A stretch of 64,000 bases of DNA from Chromatiales bacterium (GTDB lineage: Bacteria > Pseudomonadota > Gammaproteobacteria > Chromatiales > Chromatiaceae). Position 1 is the first letter of the stretch. Each line of letters begins with the position of its first letter. A program made the translations under genes and the position numbers. The stretch spans positions 1 through 64,000 of the forward strand of contig JAKSBX010000279.1 of the NCBI GenBank assembly GCA_022360905.1, given 5' to 3'. The notes beneath the pieces are model-generated. The model did not search any database. It worked only from the letters and a program-made list of their open reading frames with translations, and was not told the origin of the DNA. Of the stretch, positions 18,205 to 27,572 are shown one piece after another.

Positions 18205-18939
18205 ATGAATGAAATGACAAGCGGACATATCGTTAAGGCCTATAGCGCAGAGCTTGATCATCTGAACAAGCTGGTGCTCGATATGGGGAATCTGGGGCAG
18301 GATCAACTGCGCAGGGCGGTGCAGACATTAAAAGATGAAGATCCGAAGGCCGCCGGTAAGGTGATCGACCGTGATCGTAAACTGAACGATATCGATATTC
18401 AGGCGGATGAAGAGATCATCCGATTGATCGCCAAGCGTCAGCCGATGGCAAAGGATCTGCGCGACATCCTGACCGTGCAGAAGACCATCTCGGATCTGGA
18501 GCGAGTGGGGGATGAAGCGCGTAAGATCGCCAACCTCACGATCCATTTCTATGACAATGGTAAAAACCCCCCCAGCAAAGAGATTCTGCATGACATCTAT
18601 GACATGTCGGAGTTTGTCGATGAGATGCTGGGCCTCAGTCTGGTTGCCTTTACCGAGCTTGATCTGGATAAGGCGCTGGAAGTGATCGAGATGGACAAAA
18701 AGCTCTACGAGGATTTCAGAGGAAGTCTGCGTCGTCTTTCAACCTTCATCATGGAAGACTCCCGCAATGTGGGGTCTGTTGTGGATATCGTGTTGGCACT
18801 GCGTGCCCTGGAACGTATCGGCGGGCATGCAAAAAATATTGGTGGTTTTGTGATTTTTCTGGTGACAGGAAAGGATGTCCGGCATGAGGATATTCAGGCG
18901 ATCTCAGCAGAGATTGAAGCCAGCCGAATGTCACAATAA
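18205..18939 (+). CDS. phoU: Phosphate signalling protein PhoU
   Basis: PhoU links transporter state to PhoR/PhoB signalling and keeps the regulon off when phosphate is plentiful. The 244-residue protein contains two repeated three-helix PhoU domains; family acidic metal-binding patterns appear in ERVGDEARKIANL and ALERIGGHAKNIGGFV, the second domain's counterpart. It closes the operon, 18 nt after pstB. Confidence 0.95.
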   Translation: MNEMTSGHIVKAYSAELDHLNKLVLDMGNLGQDQLRRAVQTLKDEDPKAAGKVIDRDRKLNDIDIQADEEIIRLIAKRQPMAKDLRDILTVQKTISDLERVGDEARKIANLTIHFYDNGKNPPSKEILHDIYDMSEFVDEMLGLSLVAFTELDLDKALEVIEMDKKLYEDFRGSLRRLSTFIMEDSRNVGSVVDIVLALRALERIGGHAKNIGGFVIFLVTGKDVRHEDIQAISAEIEASRMSQ

Positions 18940-19000
18940 CTGAGAGTTTCCTGGGTCTGGTCAGCGCTTCTGATTGATCGTTATAGAGAGACGCCGCTGA

Positions 19001-19033
19001 TCCCCATCCCTTTTTTTTATTGAGGGATGGGGA
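19001..19033. terminator. Hairpin between convergent phoU and haem-HAMP genes
   Basis: A perfect 11-bp stem, TCCCCATCCCT (19001-19011) with AGGGATGGGGA (19023-19033). Unusually the T-run lies in the loop rather than after the stem, so it is not a textbook terminator in either direction, but its place between convergent genes suggests it ends transcripts or protects 3' ends. Confidence 0.5.
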
Positions 19034-19050
19034 AGGCTTGTATTTATTGA

Positions 19051-19965
19051 TCACTTCTTGTCTTGAGAAAGCTTGCTGATCTTTTTGGCGGCAATGTTGA
19101 CGCTGCGCCGCATCAATTCGAAAGATCGAGTTAGGGCGCCAATTTCATCGTCCCTTTCCGAATAAAACGGTTGATTGCTACGTCCATGGCTGACCTCTTT
19201 AGCCGTCTCGGTTATCTCCTGTATCGGTTGGATTATCTTGTGCTGAACGACCCTGTTTAGCACCAGCAGAACAATGGCAAAAAGTACGGTAATCGATCCG
19301 ATTACGATCAGGAATCGCTTCAAAACAGCCGAGTTGAGATCCGCTAAGGGTACGCCGACCAGACTGGCGCCAATGATAGCGCCGGACTGCCAGCCATAGC
19401 CTGAGCTTGTGCCGTACCGTTCGACGATCTCTTTTGGTGCCGTTTTTGCGGAGCCATGACAGATCAGGCATCCATCGCTGACTTTTGTTGCGGCAGCCGA
19501 AATAAGGTATTGACGGCCTTGGATGTCGCCGGTCATGACCACGCCTTGATCCGGGTTGCCATAGCGAAACATCTCCAGAACTTTCAACTCAAGTCCTTCT
19601 GGATAGTTCTCCTTGTTGAGTGGGTTGTCACTCACCATACGGATCAGGTAACTGGGTTGATGTTTTTTGAATTGAGTAGCCAGCTCTTTTGCCATCACCG
19701 TGGAGGAGACGACAGGTGGGAAGAATACCCCCTGGGGAAGAAAGTGGGGTCTGGTCCGCTCCTTGACGATTGCACGTGCAGAGCGGACCACATCGACCAT
19801 GAGCTTGAGTTCCTTGTCGGCTTGAGAATAGAGTTCATCCTTGGTAAGAAAGTAAATGGTCGGAACGGCGGCCAGAATGCTGACCATATAAATGATAAAA
19901 AGACCTCTATAAAAAGCCGTTGAAACAGATCCTGTCTGTGTAGATTTCTGGGACGCAAGACTCAT
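19051..19965 (-). CDS. Haem-c DUF3365 (Tll0287-like) sensor with HAMP domain, no output domain
   Basis: The 304-residue protein has one transmembrane helix (about 21-40), a periplasmic region containing the c-type haem motif CLICH at 166-170, a second helix (about 218-237) and a HAMP domain (about 238-292), then stops after a short lysine-rich tail. The periplasmic part matches the DUF3365/Tll0287-type PAS-like haem fold seen in redox or gas sensors. Such sensors normally continue into a kinase, cyclase or chemoreceptor module; none is present, so signal must pass to a partner. It follows the rhodanese gene by 10 nt, so the two form an operon. Confidence 0.82.
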   Translation of the reverse strand: MSLASQKSTQTGSVSTAFYRGLFIIYMVSILAAVPTIYFLTKDELYSQADKELKLMVDVVRSARAIVKERTRPHFLPQGVFFPPVVSSTVMAKELATQFKKHQPSYLIRMVSDNPLNKENYPEGLELKVLEMFRYGNPDQGVVMTGDIQGRQYLISAAATKVSDGCLICHGSAKTAPKEIVERYGTSSGYGWQSGAIIGASLVGVPLADLNSAVLKRFLIVIGSITVLFAIVLLVLNRVVQHKIIQPIQEITETAKEVSHGRSNQPFYSERDDEIGALTRSFELMRRSVNIAAKKISKLSQDKK

Positions 19966-19975
19966 TTTTTATTTC

Positions 19976-20998
19976 TCAGCAGCCGGGTTTGTTAAGGCCT
20001 GATTTACAGGTTGCCGGAAGTGGTTCAAGCATTACCGTTTTAACCGGGCGGTTCTGGAGCGTCCACTGATGCATAGAACCATCGAAAAGGCGTGCTTTAT
20101 TGTTGCCGACCAGTTCATGTTCGATAAACCACGGACCGGCAGCAAGATGACCGCTGTTGCAGTAGAAGATGGTTGGTTGGTCTGCTTCGATCTCACTGAT
20201 TTCCAAGATCGAGCGGTAGGCATCCTTCGAATAGAATTTGACCGCATCACGGTCCTTACGGAAAAGCACCTCGGTAGGTAACATCTTGGCGCCTCTGATA
20301 TGGCCAAAAGCAGAGACATAGTCTCGTTTGTTGATGCCGTAGTACTGCTCGGTGCCGCGGGCATCGACCAGTTGTACATCAGTGTCTGCGTTCGAGACAT
20401 CATCCGGAGTGGCGATCAGTTCACGGCGGGTCGCTGTGGCCTTCCAATCACCTGGTGTCGCTGAAACCTCCACCGTTACGACTTGGTGTCCATCGTTCAG
20501 CCAGGCCGCCAGGCCACCATCCAGAACGGCAACATTATCTTCGCCAAAATATTTCAATTGCCAGAAGAGACGAAGCGCTTCGTTTACCCGTTTCGGAGTC
20601 ATGCCGGTGGAAACGATTACAATCGGTTTGCCGGCTCTCAAGCCCGCGGTTTGCATGAGCTTTTCGAAGTCTTGCTTTTCCGGTAGCAGATATTTTACTT
20701 TCTGACCGTCAACCTGGCGCTCGCCACGGACAGATTTGTAAGGGAGTAGAATGGCATTTTCAATATGGCCACCGACTTGTGTCAGCACTTCCCGTTTGGC
20801 TTTCTCCTGTAATTCGAAAACCGGTTGTGTGGTGAAAGTGGCTTTGTTTGAACGTACATCTATGACTTGAACCTGTTTAAGGTTCTTGGCTAGCCATTGG
20901 GTGTCTACAATCGTGCCTGGCAGTTCAACAGCCTGTGCGTTGCCAATTAGCATGGCGGCTGAAAATGTTATGGCAAATAAAATCCTATGAAGCTTCAT
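19976..20998 (-). CDS. Exported tandem-rhodanese sulfurtransferase
   Basis: The 340-residue protein has a signal peptide cut after AQA (residue 23) and two rhodanese domains. The C-terminal domain keeps the active-site Cys280 in YCNSGHLA, though the loop departs from the usual CRxGxR. The N-terminal domain has Ser130 where the cysteine would be (IVSTGMTPKR), so it is probably structural, as in bovine rhodanese and SseA-type enzymes. Two extra Cys lie in the tail (331 and 340). It probably moves sulfane sulfur in the periplasm. It is the first gene of the pair with the haem-HAMP protein. Confidence 0.85.
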   Translation of the reverse strand: MKLHRILFAITFSAAMLIGNAQAVELPGTIVDTQWLAKNLKQVQVIDVRSNKATFTTQPVFELQEKAKREVLTQVGGHIENAILLPYKSVRGERQVDGQKVKYLLPEKQDFEKLMQTAGLRAGKPIVIVSTGMTPKRVNEALRLFWQLKYFGEDNVAVLDGGLAAWLNDGHQVVTVEVSATPGDWKATATRRELIATPDDVSNADTDVQLVDARGTEQYYGINKRDYVSAFGHIRGAKMLPTEVLFRKDRDAVKFYSKDAYRSILEISEIEADQPTIFYCNSGHLAAGPWFIEHELVGNNKARLFDGSMHQWTLQNRPVKTVMLEPLPATCKSGLNKPGC

Positions 20999-21002
20999 TG
21001 GT

Positions 21003-21702
21003 TTCTCCTCATAAAAAACTTTTAATTTATTTGTCTAAGTAATCTCGAATGTTGCTGTAAATTAGCTATCAATACTCTTATTTTGATAGTGATTAATTGC
21101 AGATTGACTGCGAGTTTTTGAAAATGTCCTTGTGCTCCTGTTTTGCTCCTTTCCATGATGATAGTGTTGGCTGCCGTCTATCGTGTTGATAGATTTTTTG
21201 GAAGTGAATGATCGTGGTTCTCTGTCTGGGTTGGGGTTTCTATCGATAGCAAATAACGAACCCAGATAAACGACTGGCGGCTGGTATTGGGTGGCAGGGG
21301 TAAGTGGAAAATAGGCTGGAATAACAGCACGATCAACTGGACTATCCGGGGTGGCAGACCAGTGAACTTGTCTTGTTTCCAGCTATCTACGACATGCAGT
21401 AAGTAGATCAGCGTGCTAAGACTGATTGGCGGTTTCAAAAACCGGTATCGCCAATGCTCCATCGAATCACCAACGAACTGATGCGTGTCAGTTCCTTTTA
21501 ATTGAGATAAGGTTGTGTGTTGATGTTCTGTGATCCTTCACATCCATAAAAAACCAGGGTAATCTAAACCAAATAAAATAGTATTAGCAATAAATATAAC
21601 TAAATGGTGTTATAAAAAGCCGGTTATTGATCGAATAATAAATTCCACTCGTTCTCAATAGAGCCTGCGGATCGATACACTCCAGGCTGCGTTTAATTAG
21701 AG
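21003..21702. other. 700-nt AT-rich gap without a supported gene
   Basis: The stretch between the rhodanese gene and the DUF4388 gene holds the rhodanese promoter region and no convincing coding sequence. A 94-codon - strand ORF (21178-21462) has no ribosome site and no recognisable family. The sequence is notably AT-rich near 21540-21660, which may hold promoters or be decayed DNA. Confidence 0.5.
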
Positions 21703-22275
21703 TCAAGCAGATTGGTTGATGATTTTGTCGATCTTGAAAAGAAGTGATTGTGCTATGTCAGGCCGATCTATCTCTTCATTGATTACGGTTTTGATGGAAT
21801 CAAATTCTTTGCAGTGTTCAATTGTGTCCATAACAAAACTACCCATCGGTCCAATCTCATCGAGAAGGCTGTTTTTAATTTCAGTTTTCTGCTGATTGGA
21901 GAGCATGATGGGGTGGCTGTAGTCAGTGCTAGGCTTGTCAGAAGCTATTGCTTGATCGGGTTCAGGCTCAATTTGTTCATGGAGCGAGAGGATTCTATCG
22001 AAGATAGTTTCATTATCTTCAAGTTTCATCTTTTTGATCAGGCTTGTGCTCTCTTCAAATCGACAAGAACCATATTTAATTTTCGCAATCAAAGGAATCG
22101 CTTTGTCGCCTGTGCGCAGTCTACATTGAAGTGAAACGATGCGTCCCTGTTCGAGACCAAATGTGGCCGAGTGCTGTTCACTGCTAACAATGAACAGATA
22201 GCCGGTGGCGTTGGCTCTGCTCAATGAGCGAAGCTCGATAATGATGTCGCTAAGTGACAGGTAGTTTGAGTTCAT
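21703..22275 (-). CDS. DUF4388-type protein with C-terminal helical domain
   Basis: The 190-residue cytosolic protein has an N-terminal domain (about residues 3-100) resembling DUF4388/PATAN-like modules: [24 protein letters not shown], then [13 protein letters not shown]. After an acidic linker the last 65 residues form a predicted helical domain with the segment [14 protein letters not shown] and [13 protein letters not shown]. Such proteins often belong to two-component or chemosensory networks as adaptors, but I cannot assign a function. It stands alone, with large gaps on both sides. Confidence 0.65.
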   Translation of the reverse strand: MNSNYLSLSDIIIELRSLSRANATGYLFIVSSEQHSATFGLEQGRIVSLQCRLRTGDKAIPLIAKIKYGSCRFEESTSLIKKMKLEDNETIFDRILSLHEQIEPEPDQAIASDKPSTDYSHPIMLSNQQKTEIKNSLLDEIGPMGSFVMDTIEHCKEFDSIKTVINEEIDRPDIAQSLLFKIDKIINQSA

Positions 22276-22829
22276 AAGTCACCAACCTGACTATCCTGTT
22301 GTCAGTTGTTTTATATATTGCTGTTTAAATAAAGCGGGTTGAGGTATAAACAGCAAACGCACGTCTGATCCATCCGATTCTGATGCTATTTTAATAACAT
22401 ATAATTAACCATTATCCTAGTATTGAGAGAAGTGGTGAGTAGGTTTTGCGTTACAGTCTGCAAACCGGATGCTTGCTCCTGCCTAGTGGCTCACTAGTAT
22501 TAAAGACTTCTCAAATGGCGTTGCTGTCGTTCTCTTGCTGAGTCCATTGCTACCGCTAATTTTTATCACGAAGGACACGAAGAGCACGAAAGGTTATAGA
22601 ACGATCACTTAATCCCATCCTTCGTGGTAATACTTCGCGTCATCTGGAGTCCTTTTCGTCTGTAGCCTTCAGCTGGACTCATTCACCATGCGTTTGGTGT
22701 ATTCAGGATAGGGCGGCTGACTCGGATTTTTATCAGTTTTGAACTCAGAATCTTAAGATGTTAAAAAGGCCTGAAGTGTGTCAATACGCTTTATATTCAA
22801 GGGCGCTCGATGGGGTCTTGATCCAGATG
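22276..22829. other. 554-nt intergenic region with a CACGAAG-type repeat
   Basis: No coding sequence is supported. It contains three near copies of CACGAAG/G in tandem at 22568-22590, and ATCACGAAGGA (22565-22575) pairs with TCCTTCGTGGT (22618-22628), giving a 10 of 11-bp hairpin. This looks like one of the short dispersed palindromic repeats common between gammaproteobacterial genes. The 5' end holds the promoter of the DUF4388 gene. Confidence 0.5.
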
Positions 22830-25031
22830 TTACAACATCTCTTGTGGGTCCACGTCGACAGACCAACGCACCTTACGGGCGTGGGGTAGTGTCGGGAAAA
22901 TCCGGGTCGCCTCCGACAGCCATCGATGTAAGGCCTGGCGCTGATTGGATTGTATCAGCAGGTGGGCTCTGGTCTTACCGGCCCGGCGCTCCATAGGAGC
23001 AGGGACCGGTCCCCAGAATTCAAGATCAGAAGCGTGCTGCAAATTCTGGCAGCCTTGCAGCAGTTGTTTAAGAAAGATTTCCGGATAATCTGATCGGTTC
23101 GCCTCTGCGCGAATCAGAACTTGATAGGCATAGGGGGGTAACATGGCCAGTTGTCGCTCCTGCATGGCCATCTTGGCGAAAGCCGCGTATCCCTGCTGGA
23201 TAAGCAGTTGCATCAACGGATGGTCGGGATGACGAGTCTGAATCATGACCCGTCCCGGGCGTTCGGCTCTGCCAGCCCGACCGGCTACCTGCAGAATCAA
23301 CTGGGCCATTCTTTCAGAGGCTCTGAAGTCAGCGCCGAACAACCCCTGGTCCACATCCAGGATGGCCACCAGGGTAACCGCCGGAAAATGGTGTCCTTTG
23401 GCAATCATCTGGGTACCGATCAGGAGTGGAATGCTGCCCGAATGGATCTGCTTCAAGAGCTTTTCCAAGGCTCCCTTACGGCTGGTGGAGTCCCTGTCGA
23501 TACGCGCCAGGGCATGATTCGGAAAGCGTTGCTTCAAGGTCTCTTCGATCCGCTCGGTACCCTGACCGATCGGGCGTAGATCTGGGCTGCCACAGCTGGG
23601 ACAGCTTGCCGGCTCTCTCTGCTGGTGGCCGCAATGGTGACACCAGAGCAGCTTTTGGTGGCGATGGTGGGTCATGCGTGCATCGCAACGGGGGCAATCG
23701 GTCAGCCAGCCACAAGCGTGACAGGTCAACATGGGGGCATATCCACGACGATTGAGAAACAGCATCGCCTGTTCCCCGGCCTGCAGAGTCTGTTCAAGAT
23801 GCTTGATCAGGACCGGCGACAGCCCCCCATTGAGGTGACCGTTGCGAATGTCGATCAGTGAAAGTGAAGGCAGACTGGCATCGGCTGCACGTTTCGGTAG
23901 ATCCAGTTGGTGATAACGACCTTCTTGGGCGTTTTTCAGCGACTCCAGTGAGGGCGTTGCCGAGCCAAGCACGACCGGGCATCCGGCCTGTTGCGCGCGA
24001 ACCAGGGAGATATCCCGGGCGTTGTAACGGAATCCCTCCTGCTGTTTGTAGGAGAGGTCATGCTCTTCATCGGCAATAATCAGTCCCAGGTTGGGCATCG
24101 GGGTGAAGACGGCTGAGCGGGTCCCGATCAGGATATGCTGCCGTTCCTGGCGGATGGCGTGCCACACTTTTTCCCGCTCTCCATCAGCTAGTGCGGAGTG
24201 CAGTACCGCAACCTCATGTCCCATACGCTGCTGAAAGCGCTGCAGCAGCTGAGGGGTCAGGCCGATCTCCGGAACCAGTATCAATGCCTGTCGTCCCTGG
24301 GCCAGAACATCGGCTACCAGATGCAGATAGACTTCGGTCTTACCGCTGCCGGTTACGCCGTTAAGCAGAAAGGCCTGGAAACCATCCAGGCTTTTACGGA
24401 CCTTATCGACCGCCAGCTGCTGCTGTGGATTCAGCGAGTAAGGCGCTTTGGTGGGGAGCGGTATCGGTGGTAGTTCGCAGGGGGTAACCAGACCTTTCTC
24501 CAGCAGGCTACGCAATACTGCTGGGGAGAGATCATGACTCTCTACAAGCTGGCTTTTAGCCAAGCCTTGCGGATGTTGCTGGAGTGCATGGATTACGGCC
24601 CGCTGTTTGGGTGCCCTGGCGAGTGTGTCCAGATCCACACGCTCTCCTGCCTGGGTCAGCCGCAGGCCTGGAGGGCTGACTCTTGAGTTGGTCGGTCGTT
24701 TTCTCAGGTTCACCGGCAGCGCTTGAAAGATCACATCGCCCAGCGGGTGCTCATAGTAGTCAGCCGCCCATTTCAGCAGGCGCAGATCTGAAGTCTGGAG
24801 AAGCGGGGCTTGGTCGAGTTGAGAGAGAGCCCGTTTCAGTTTGCTCGCCGGAACTGAAGAGTTGTTGTTCAGTGATATCAGAATACCGACTCGGCTGCTG
24901 CGGCCAAAAGGTACCTCAAATCGGCACCCGGGAGTGAGTGTGGCGCTGTTGTCATCAGGGGGAAGGTAGTCAAAATGGCCGCGAAGGGGACCGGCGAGCG
25001 CAATCTGTAATATGGTTTCCGATTCCATCAC
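22830..25031 (-). CDS. priA: Primosomal protein N' (replication restart helicase PriA)
   Basis: PriA reloads the replisome at stalled forks. The 733-residue protein matches E. coli PriA length. Visible parts: the 3'-DNA-binding N-terminal domain, Walker A GVTGSGKTEVYLH, DEEHDLSYKQ helicase motif II, a zinc-binding insert with eight cysteines (CHACGWLTDCPRC, CHHCG, CPSCG), and QVAGRAGRAERPG motif VI. The start is ATG at 25031, with an in-frame ATG one codon later. It appears to be monocistronic. Confidence 0.97.
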   Translation of the reverse strand: MMESETILQIALAGPLRGHFDYLPPDDNSATLTPGCRFEVPFGRSSRVGILISLNNNSSVPASKLKRALSQLDQAPLLQTSDLRLLKWAADYYEHPLGDVIFQALPVNLRKRPTNSRVSPPGLRLTQAGERVDLDTLARAPKQRAVIHALQQHPQGLAKSQLVESHDLSPAVLRSLLEKGLVTPCELPPIPLPTKAPYSLNPQQQLAVDKVRKSLDGFQAFLLNGVTGSGKTEVYLHLVADVLAQGRQALILVPEIGLTPQLLQRFQQRMGHEVAVLHSALADGEREKVWHAIRQERQHILIGTRSAVFTPMPNLGLIIADEEHDLSYKQQEGFRYNARDISLVRAQQAGCPVVLGSATPSLESLKNAQEGRYHQLDLPKRAADASLPSLSLIDIRNGHLNGGLSPVLIKHLEQTLQAGEQAMLFLNRRGYAPMLTCHACGWLTDCPRCDARMTHHRHQKLLWCHHCGHQQREPASCPSCGSPDLRPIGQGTERIEETLKQRFPNHALARIDRDSTSRKGALEKLLKQIHSGSIPLLIGTQMIAKGHHFPAVTLVAILDVDQGLFGADFRASERMAQLILQVAGRAGRAERPGRVMIQTRHPDHPLMQLLIQQGYAAFAKMAMQERQLAMLPPYAYQVLIRAEANRSDYPEIFLKQLLQGCQNLQHASDLEFWGPVPAPMERRAGKTRAHLLIQSNQRQALHRWLSEATRIFPTLPHARKVRWSVDVDPQEML

Positions 25032-25621
25032 GAGACTTTAGGGCCTGTTATTACTAAATCCAAAGAGCCTTTTTGGGACTGTTTCGTATCCGTCAACGCG
25101 GAATGAGCGCTGTGTGGTTATTCTACATCAGAGAATGATTGTGCTGTCGGTTGAAAAAGTTGTTGTAGTGCTTCGGTTTGCAATGAACAGTGGCCACTCT
25201 GCATTGTGCGGTGTTCAAATGCAATTACCAGACTTGTCTACTGAATATATCGACTGGCAACGGTAGGCCTCATTAGAACTGTATTATTGGGGTATAAAGT
25301 GTTGTTATCGAAGGGTTGCGGAAATGCACGGATTCAAGGCAGGATTTTTCCACAAGTGCTGTGGATAACTTTGTGGACATTTATGGAATAGAGGGTCCAA
25401 GGCCTTGTGTTTGTTGAATTACTGTTAATTTGACTATTTTTTTGTCAGTTTGACTAACACTATAATTAACAAGTAGTTATAGTATATTAACCACTTCTAA
25501 TAGTAATAAAATTCGTAAAGCGTTGTATGTTGTGATGCAACATTAGCGCATTGTGAATAAGCGCAGCTTGCCAGAGGGGCAGGCGGGCGGGTTCAGATCC
25601 GCAGCATAGGGGGGATTTGGC
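25032..25621. other. 590-nt AT-rich gap with paired DnaA-box-like sites
   Basis: No gene is supported. TTTTCCACA (25346-25354) and TGTGGATAA (25360-25368, a perfect DnaA box TTATCCACA on the - strand) face each other 5 nt apart, followed at 25420-25515 by about 95 nt of very AT-rich DNA with TTTGAC repeats. This resembles a small DnaA-binding site next to an unwinding element, or a DnaA-regulated promoter; too few boxes are visible to call it oriC. Confidence 0.4.
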
Positions 25622-26500
25622 ATGAAAGATTGGCAGATTATCGCGCAACATATTGCGCAGTCTACTGAGGCGCCATTCAGTCCGCTGGAGCCTAAAATGA
25701 TCGGTGGTGGGTGTATCAACACCGGGGTGCGTCTGACCGATGGTGAGCGAAGTTACTTCGTCAAGCTCAATCGAAGTGCCCTGCTGGATATGTTCGAAGC
25801 GGAGTCTGAGGGGCTTCAGGCGTTGGCCGATACCCGTACCATTCGAGTGCCCAGGCCGGTTTGCTGTGGCGTGAGTGGAGATCAATCCTATCTGGTGATG
25901 GAGTTCATGGAGATGGGGCACGGCAGTCGGGACGGTGCGGAGATTGCTGGTCGCCTGTTGGCCGCTATGCATCAAGTGGAGCAGCCCTATTTCGGTTGGC
26001 ACCGCGACAATACCATCGGTTCAACTCATCAGCCGAACCAACGGCAGGACGAGTGGATCGGTTTCTGGCGTGAGCAGCGTCTTGGTTTCCAGTTGCGGTT
26101 GGCGGGGGAAAACGGTTACCGGGGAAGTCTGCAGCGGCGGGGTGAGCGGCTGCTCGATCACTTTCATCTGCTGCTGGACCACCAGCCGGCGCCCTCGATC
26201 CTGCATGGTGATCTATGGGGTGGCAATCTGGCCTACGACCGGATGGGGCAGCCGGTGATCTACGATCCGGCGGTCTACTTCGGTGATCGGGAGGCGGACC
26301 TGGCGATGACCGAGCTGTTCGGTGGATTCGGTAACCGTTTCTACGACGCCTATCGGGAGAGCTGGCCCCTTTCGCCGGGTTACTCCACCCGCAAGGTGTT
26401 GTACAACCTATACCACATTCTCAACCACCTGAACCTGTTCGGTGGCGGCTATCTCAGTCAGGCGGAGGGGATGATCGATCGGTTGCTGGCTGAAGTCTGA
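25622..26500 (+). CDS. Fructosamine/ketosamine-3-kinase family protein
   Basis: This family phosphorylates sugar adducts on protein amines, allowing deglycation, or phosphorylates small sugars. The 292-residue protein has the aminoglycoside-phosphotransferase-like fold: KMIGGGCINTGVRL glycine-rich loop near residue 25, Lys in YFVKLN, catalytic loop HGDLWGGNLAY near 200 and metal Asp in VIYDPAVYFGDREADLAM near 218. ATG follows GGGGGGATTTGGC. The bacterial substrate is unknown. Confidence 0.9.
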   Translation: MKDWQIIAQHIAQSTEAPFSPLEPKMIGGGCINTGVRLTDGERSYFVKLNRSALLDMFEAESEGLQALADTRTIRVPRPVCCGVSGDQSYLVMEFMEMGHGSRDGAEIAGRLLAAMHQVEQPYFGWHRDNTIGSTHQPNQRQDEWIGFWREQRLGFQLRLAGENGYRGSLQRRGERLLDHFHLLLDHQPAPSILHGDLWGGNLAYDRMGQPVIYDPAVYFGDREADLAMTELFGGFGNRFYDAYRESWPLSPGYSTRKVLYNLYHILNHLNLFGGGYLSQAEGMIDRLLAEV

Positions 26501-26524
26501 ATTTAAACAGGGAAGAATTTAGTC

Positions 26525-26553
26525 TGCAAATGAACGCTAATAAATGCAAATAA
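26525..26553. repeat. Copy of CCGCAAATRAACGC-type intergenic repeat
   Basis: GCAAATGAACGC followed by AATAAATGCAAAT resembles the arms of the inverted repeat at 35161-35257. It lies directly between the fructosamine-kinase gene and the next ORF. Confidence 0.45.
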
Positions 26554-26592
26554 AAGAGAATTCCTCTGTTGTCGGTTCCAACCGGTAGTGTG

Positions 26593-26982
26593 ATGGGTAA
26601 GATGACTAAACCGATACCGCCAGAACTGGACAATCCATTGAATCGTCAGGTGTTAACTGATCTTGAGGGGCAGAGCTGTCATGGTGATATCGTTGCGCCG
26701 ATTGAAAAGTATCTGTCTGCGCTTGAAGGTGTGAAGTCATATTGTCCCGACAGTCAGAACTTTGCTTATATTCTCTGGTATGTGAACGGGATTGTTTTTG
26801 CTTATGCCTCAGGCATGCGGAATGTGAGTTTAAGATTGTCACAAAGCGGTGAGTTGGATTTGGCATTGGCCCGACACCCTGAGAGCTTTATGCGCGAATG
26901 TAGCTGGTACTCGATACCCTATGACTCAGAAAGCCTGGAGGTGTTGGTAAACAGTGCCTATGTGTCCGCTGTAAACTTATAA
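26593..26982 (+). CDS. Hypothetical protein, 129 residues
   Basis: I do not recognise a family. The product is a small soluble alpha/beta protein with no signal peptide or membrane helix. The middle has FAYILWYVNGIVFAYASGMRNVSLRL, resembling a beta-hairpin-rich core, and the C-terminus carries a Trp/Tyr cluster (CSWYSIPYDSES). I chose ATG at 26593; a TTG start at 26569 and an ATG at 26602 are also in frame. It precedes the small lipoprotein gene by 47 nt and may share its transcript. Confidence 0.6.
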   Translation: MGKMTKPIPPELDNPLNRQVLTDLEGQSCHGDIVAPIEKYLSALEGVKSYCPDSQNFAYILWYVNGIVFAYASGMRNVSLRLSQSGELDLALARHPESFMRECSWYSIPYDSESLEVLVNSAYVSAVNL

Positions 26983-27029
26983 CCAGTTTTATTATCTAAC
27001 CATGGATAGGAGAGTGGCAGGAGAGTCGT

Positions 27030-27353
27030 ATGGAAGCAATGTTACGGAGTATTTCTCAATCGATGAAATTGCAGTTTATCTGTCTGTTGTTATCGGTGTT
27101 ATCTGGCTGCAGTTTGATTGGGGCAAAAATTGGACAGAAAGTGGATGATTCAGCCTTTGGCGATGCTGAGAATAAGCACAAGTATGAAGCTCAATATATG
27201 GTAGAAGGGCTAGAGGAGGATATTGCAATCATCCAAGCCATACTCGCTGGCCCGGAGAGTGAGTATGTGGATCCTGATCCTTGTAAAGATGAGAACAGTA
27301 TTCAGGTGTGCACTGTAAAAAAAGGATGCTGGTGTGAAGTTAGGAAGCGCTAA
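27030..27353 (+). CDS. Small cysteine-rich lipoprotein
   Basis: The 107-residue product has an N-terminal hydrophobic segment ending in the lipobox LSGC (Cys27), so it should be lipidated. The mature part is short and acidic, ending with four closely spaced cysteines (CKDENSIQVC, then KKGCWC) that could form disulfides or bind metal. GGAGAG sits before the ATG at 27030; an in-frame ATG at 27063 would give a more normal-length signal peptide. No family recognised. Confidence 0.65.
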   Translation: MEAMLRSISQSMKLQFICLLLSVLSGCSLIGAKIGQKVDDSAFGDAENKHKYEAQYMVEGLEEDIAIIQAILAGPESEYVDPDPCKDENSIQVCTVKKGCWCEVRKR

Positions 27354-27450
27354 ACATTTTTGAATGATAGCGAGTCGGTGCGTAGTGAGTACTGCCTCTA
27401 TTTGGGTTCCTAAATCCCGGCCCACGCCCACTCGTGCCCTGACGAGATTT

Positions 27451-27490
27451 ATTAACCCGGCACCTTAATAGGCCGGGTTAATAATATTTT
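27451..27490 (+). terminator. Hairpin terminator after the small lipoprotein
   Basis: A perfect 11-bp stem: ATTAACCCGGC (27451-27461) with GCCGGGTTAAT (27472-27482), then AATATTTT. It lies between convergent genes and may also serve the - strand gene, whose side has fewer T. Confidence 0.8.
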
Positions 27491-27572
27491 ACCGAGGCTT
27501 ATCATCAGCAGCACTTGGCGAAGAATCCTACAGGTTATTGTGGGCCTGGTGCCTGCTATCCAAGTTGAGTCA

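Noticed and set aside
21178..21462. 94-codon - strand ORF in the 700-nt gap
   Set aside because: No ribosome site or recognisable family; hydrophobic stretches alone are not enough.
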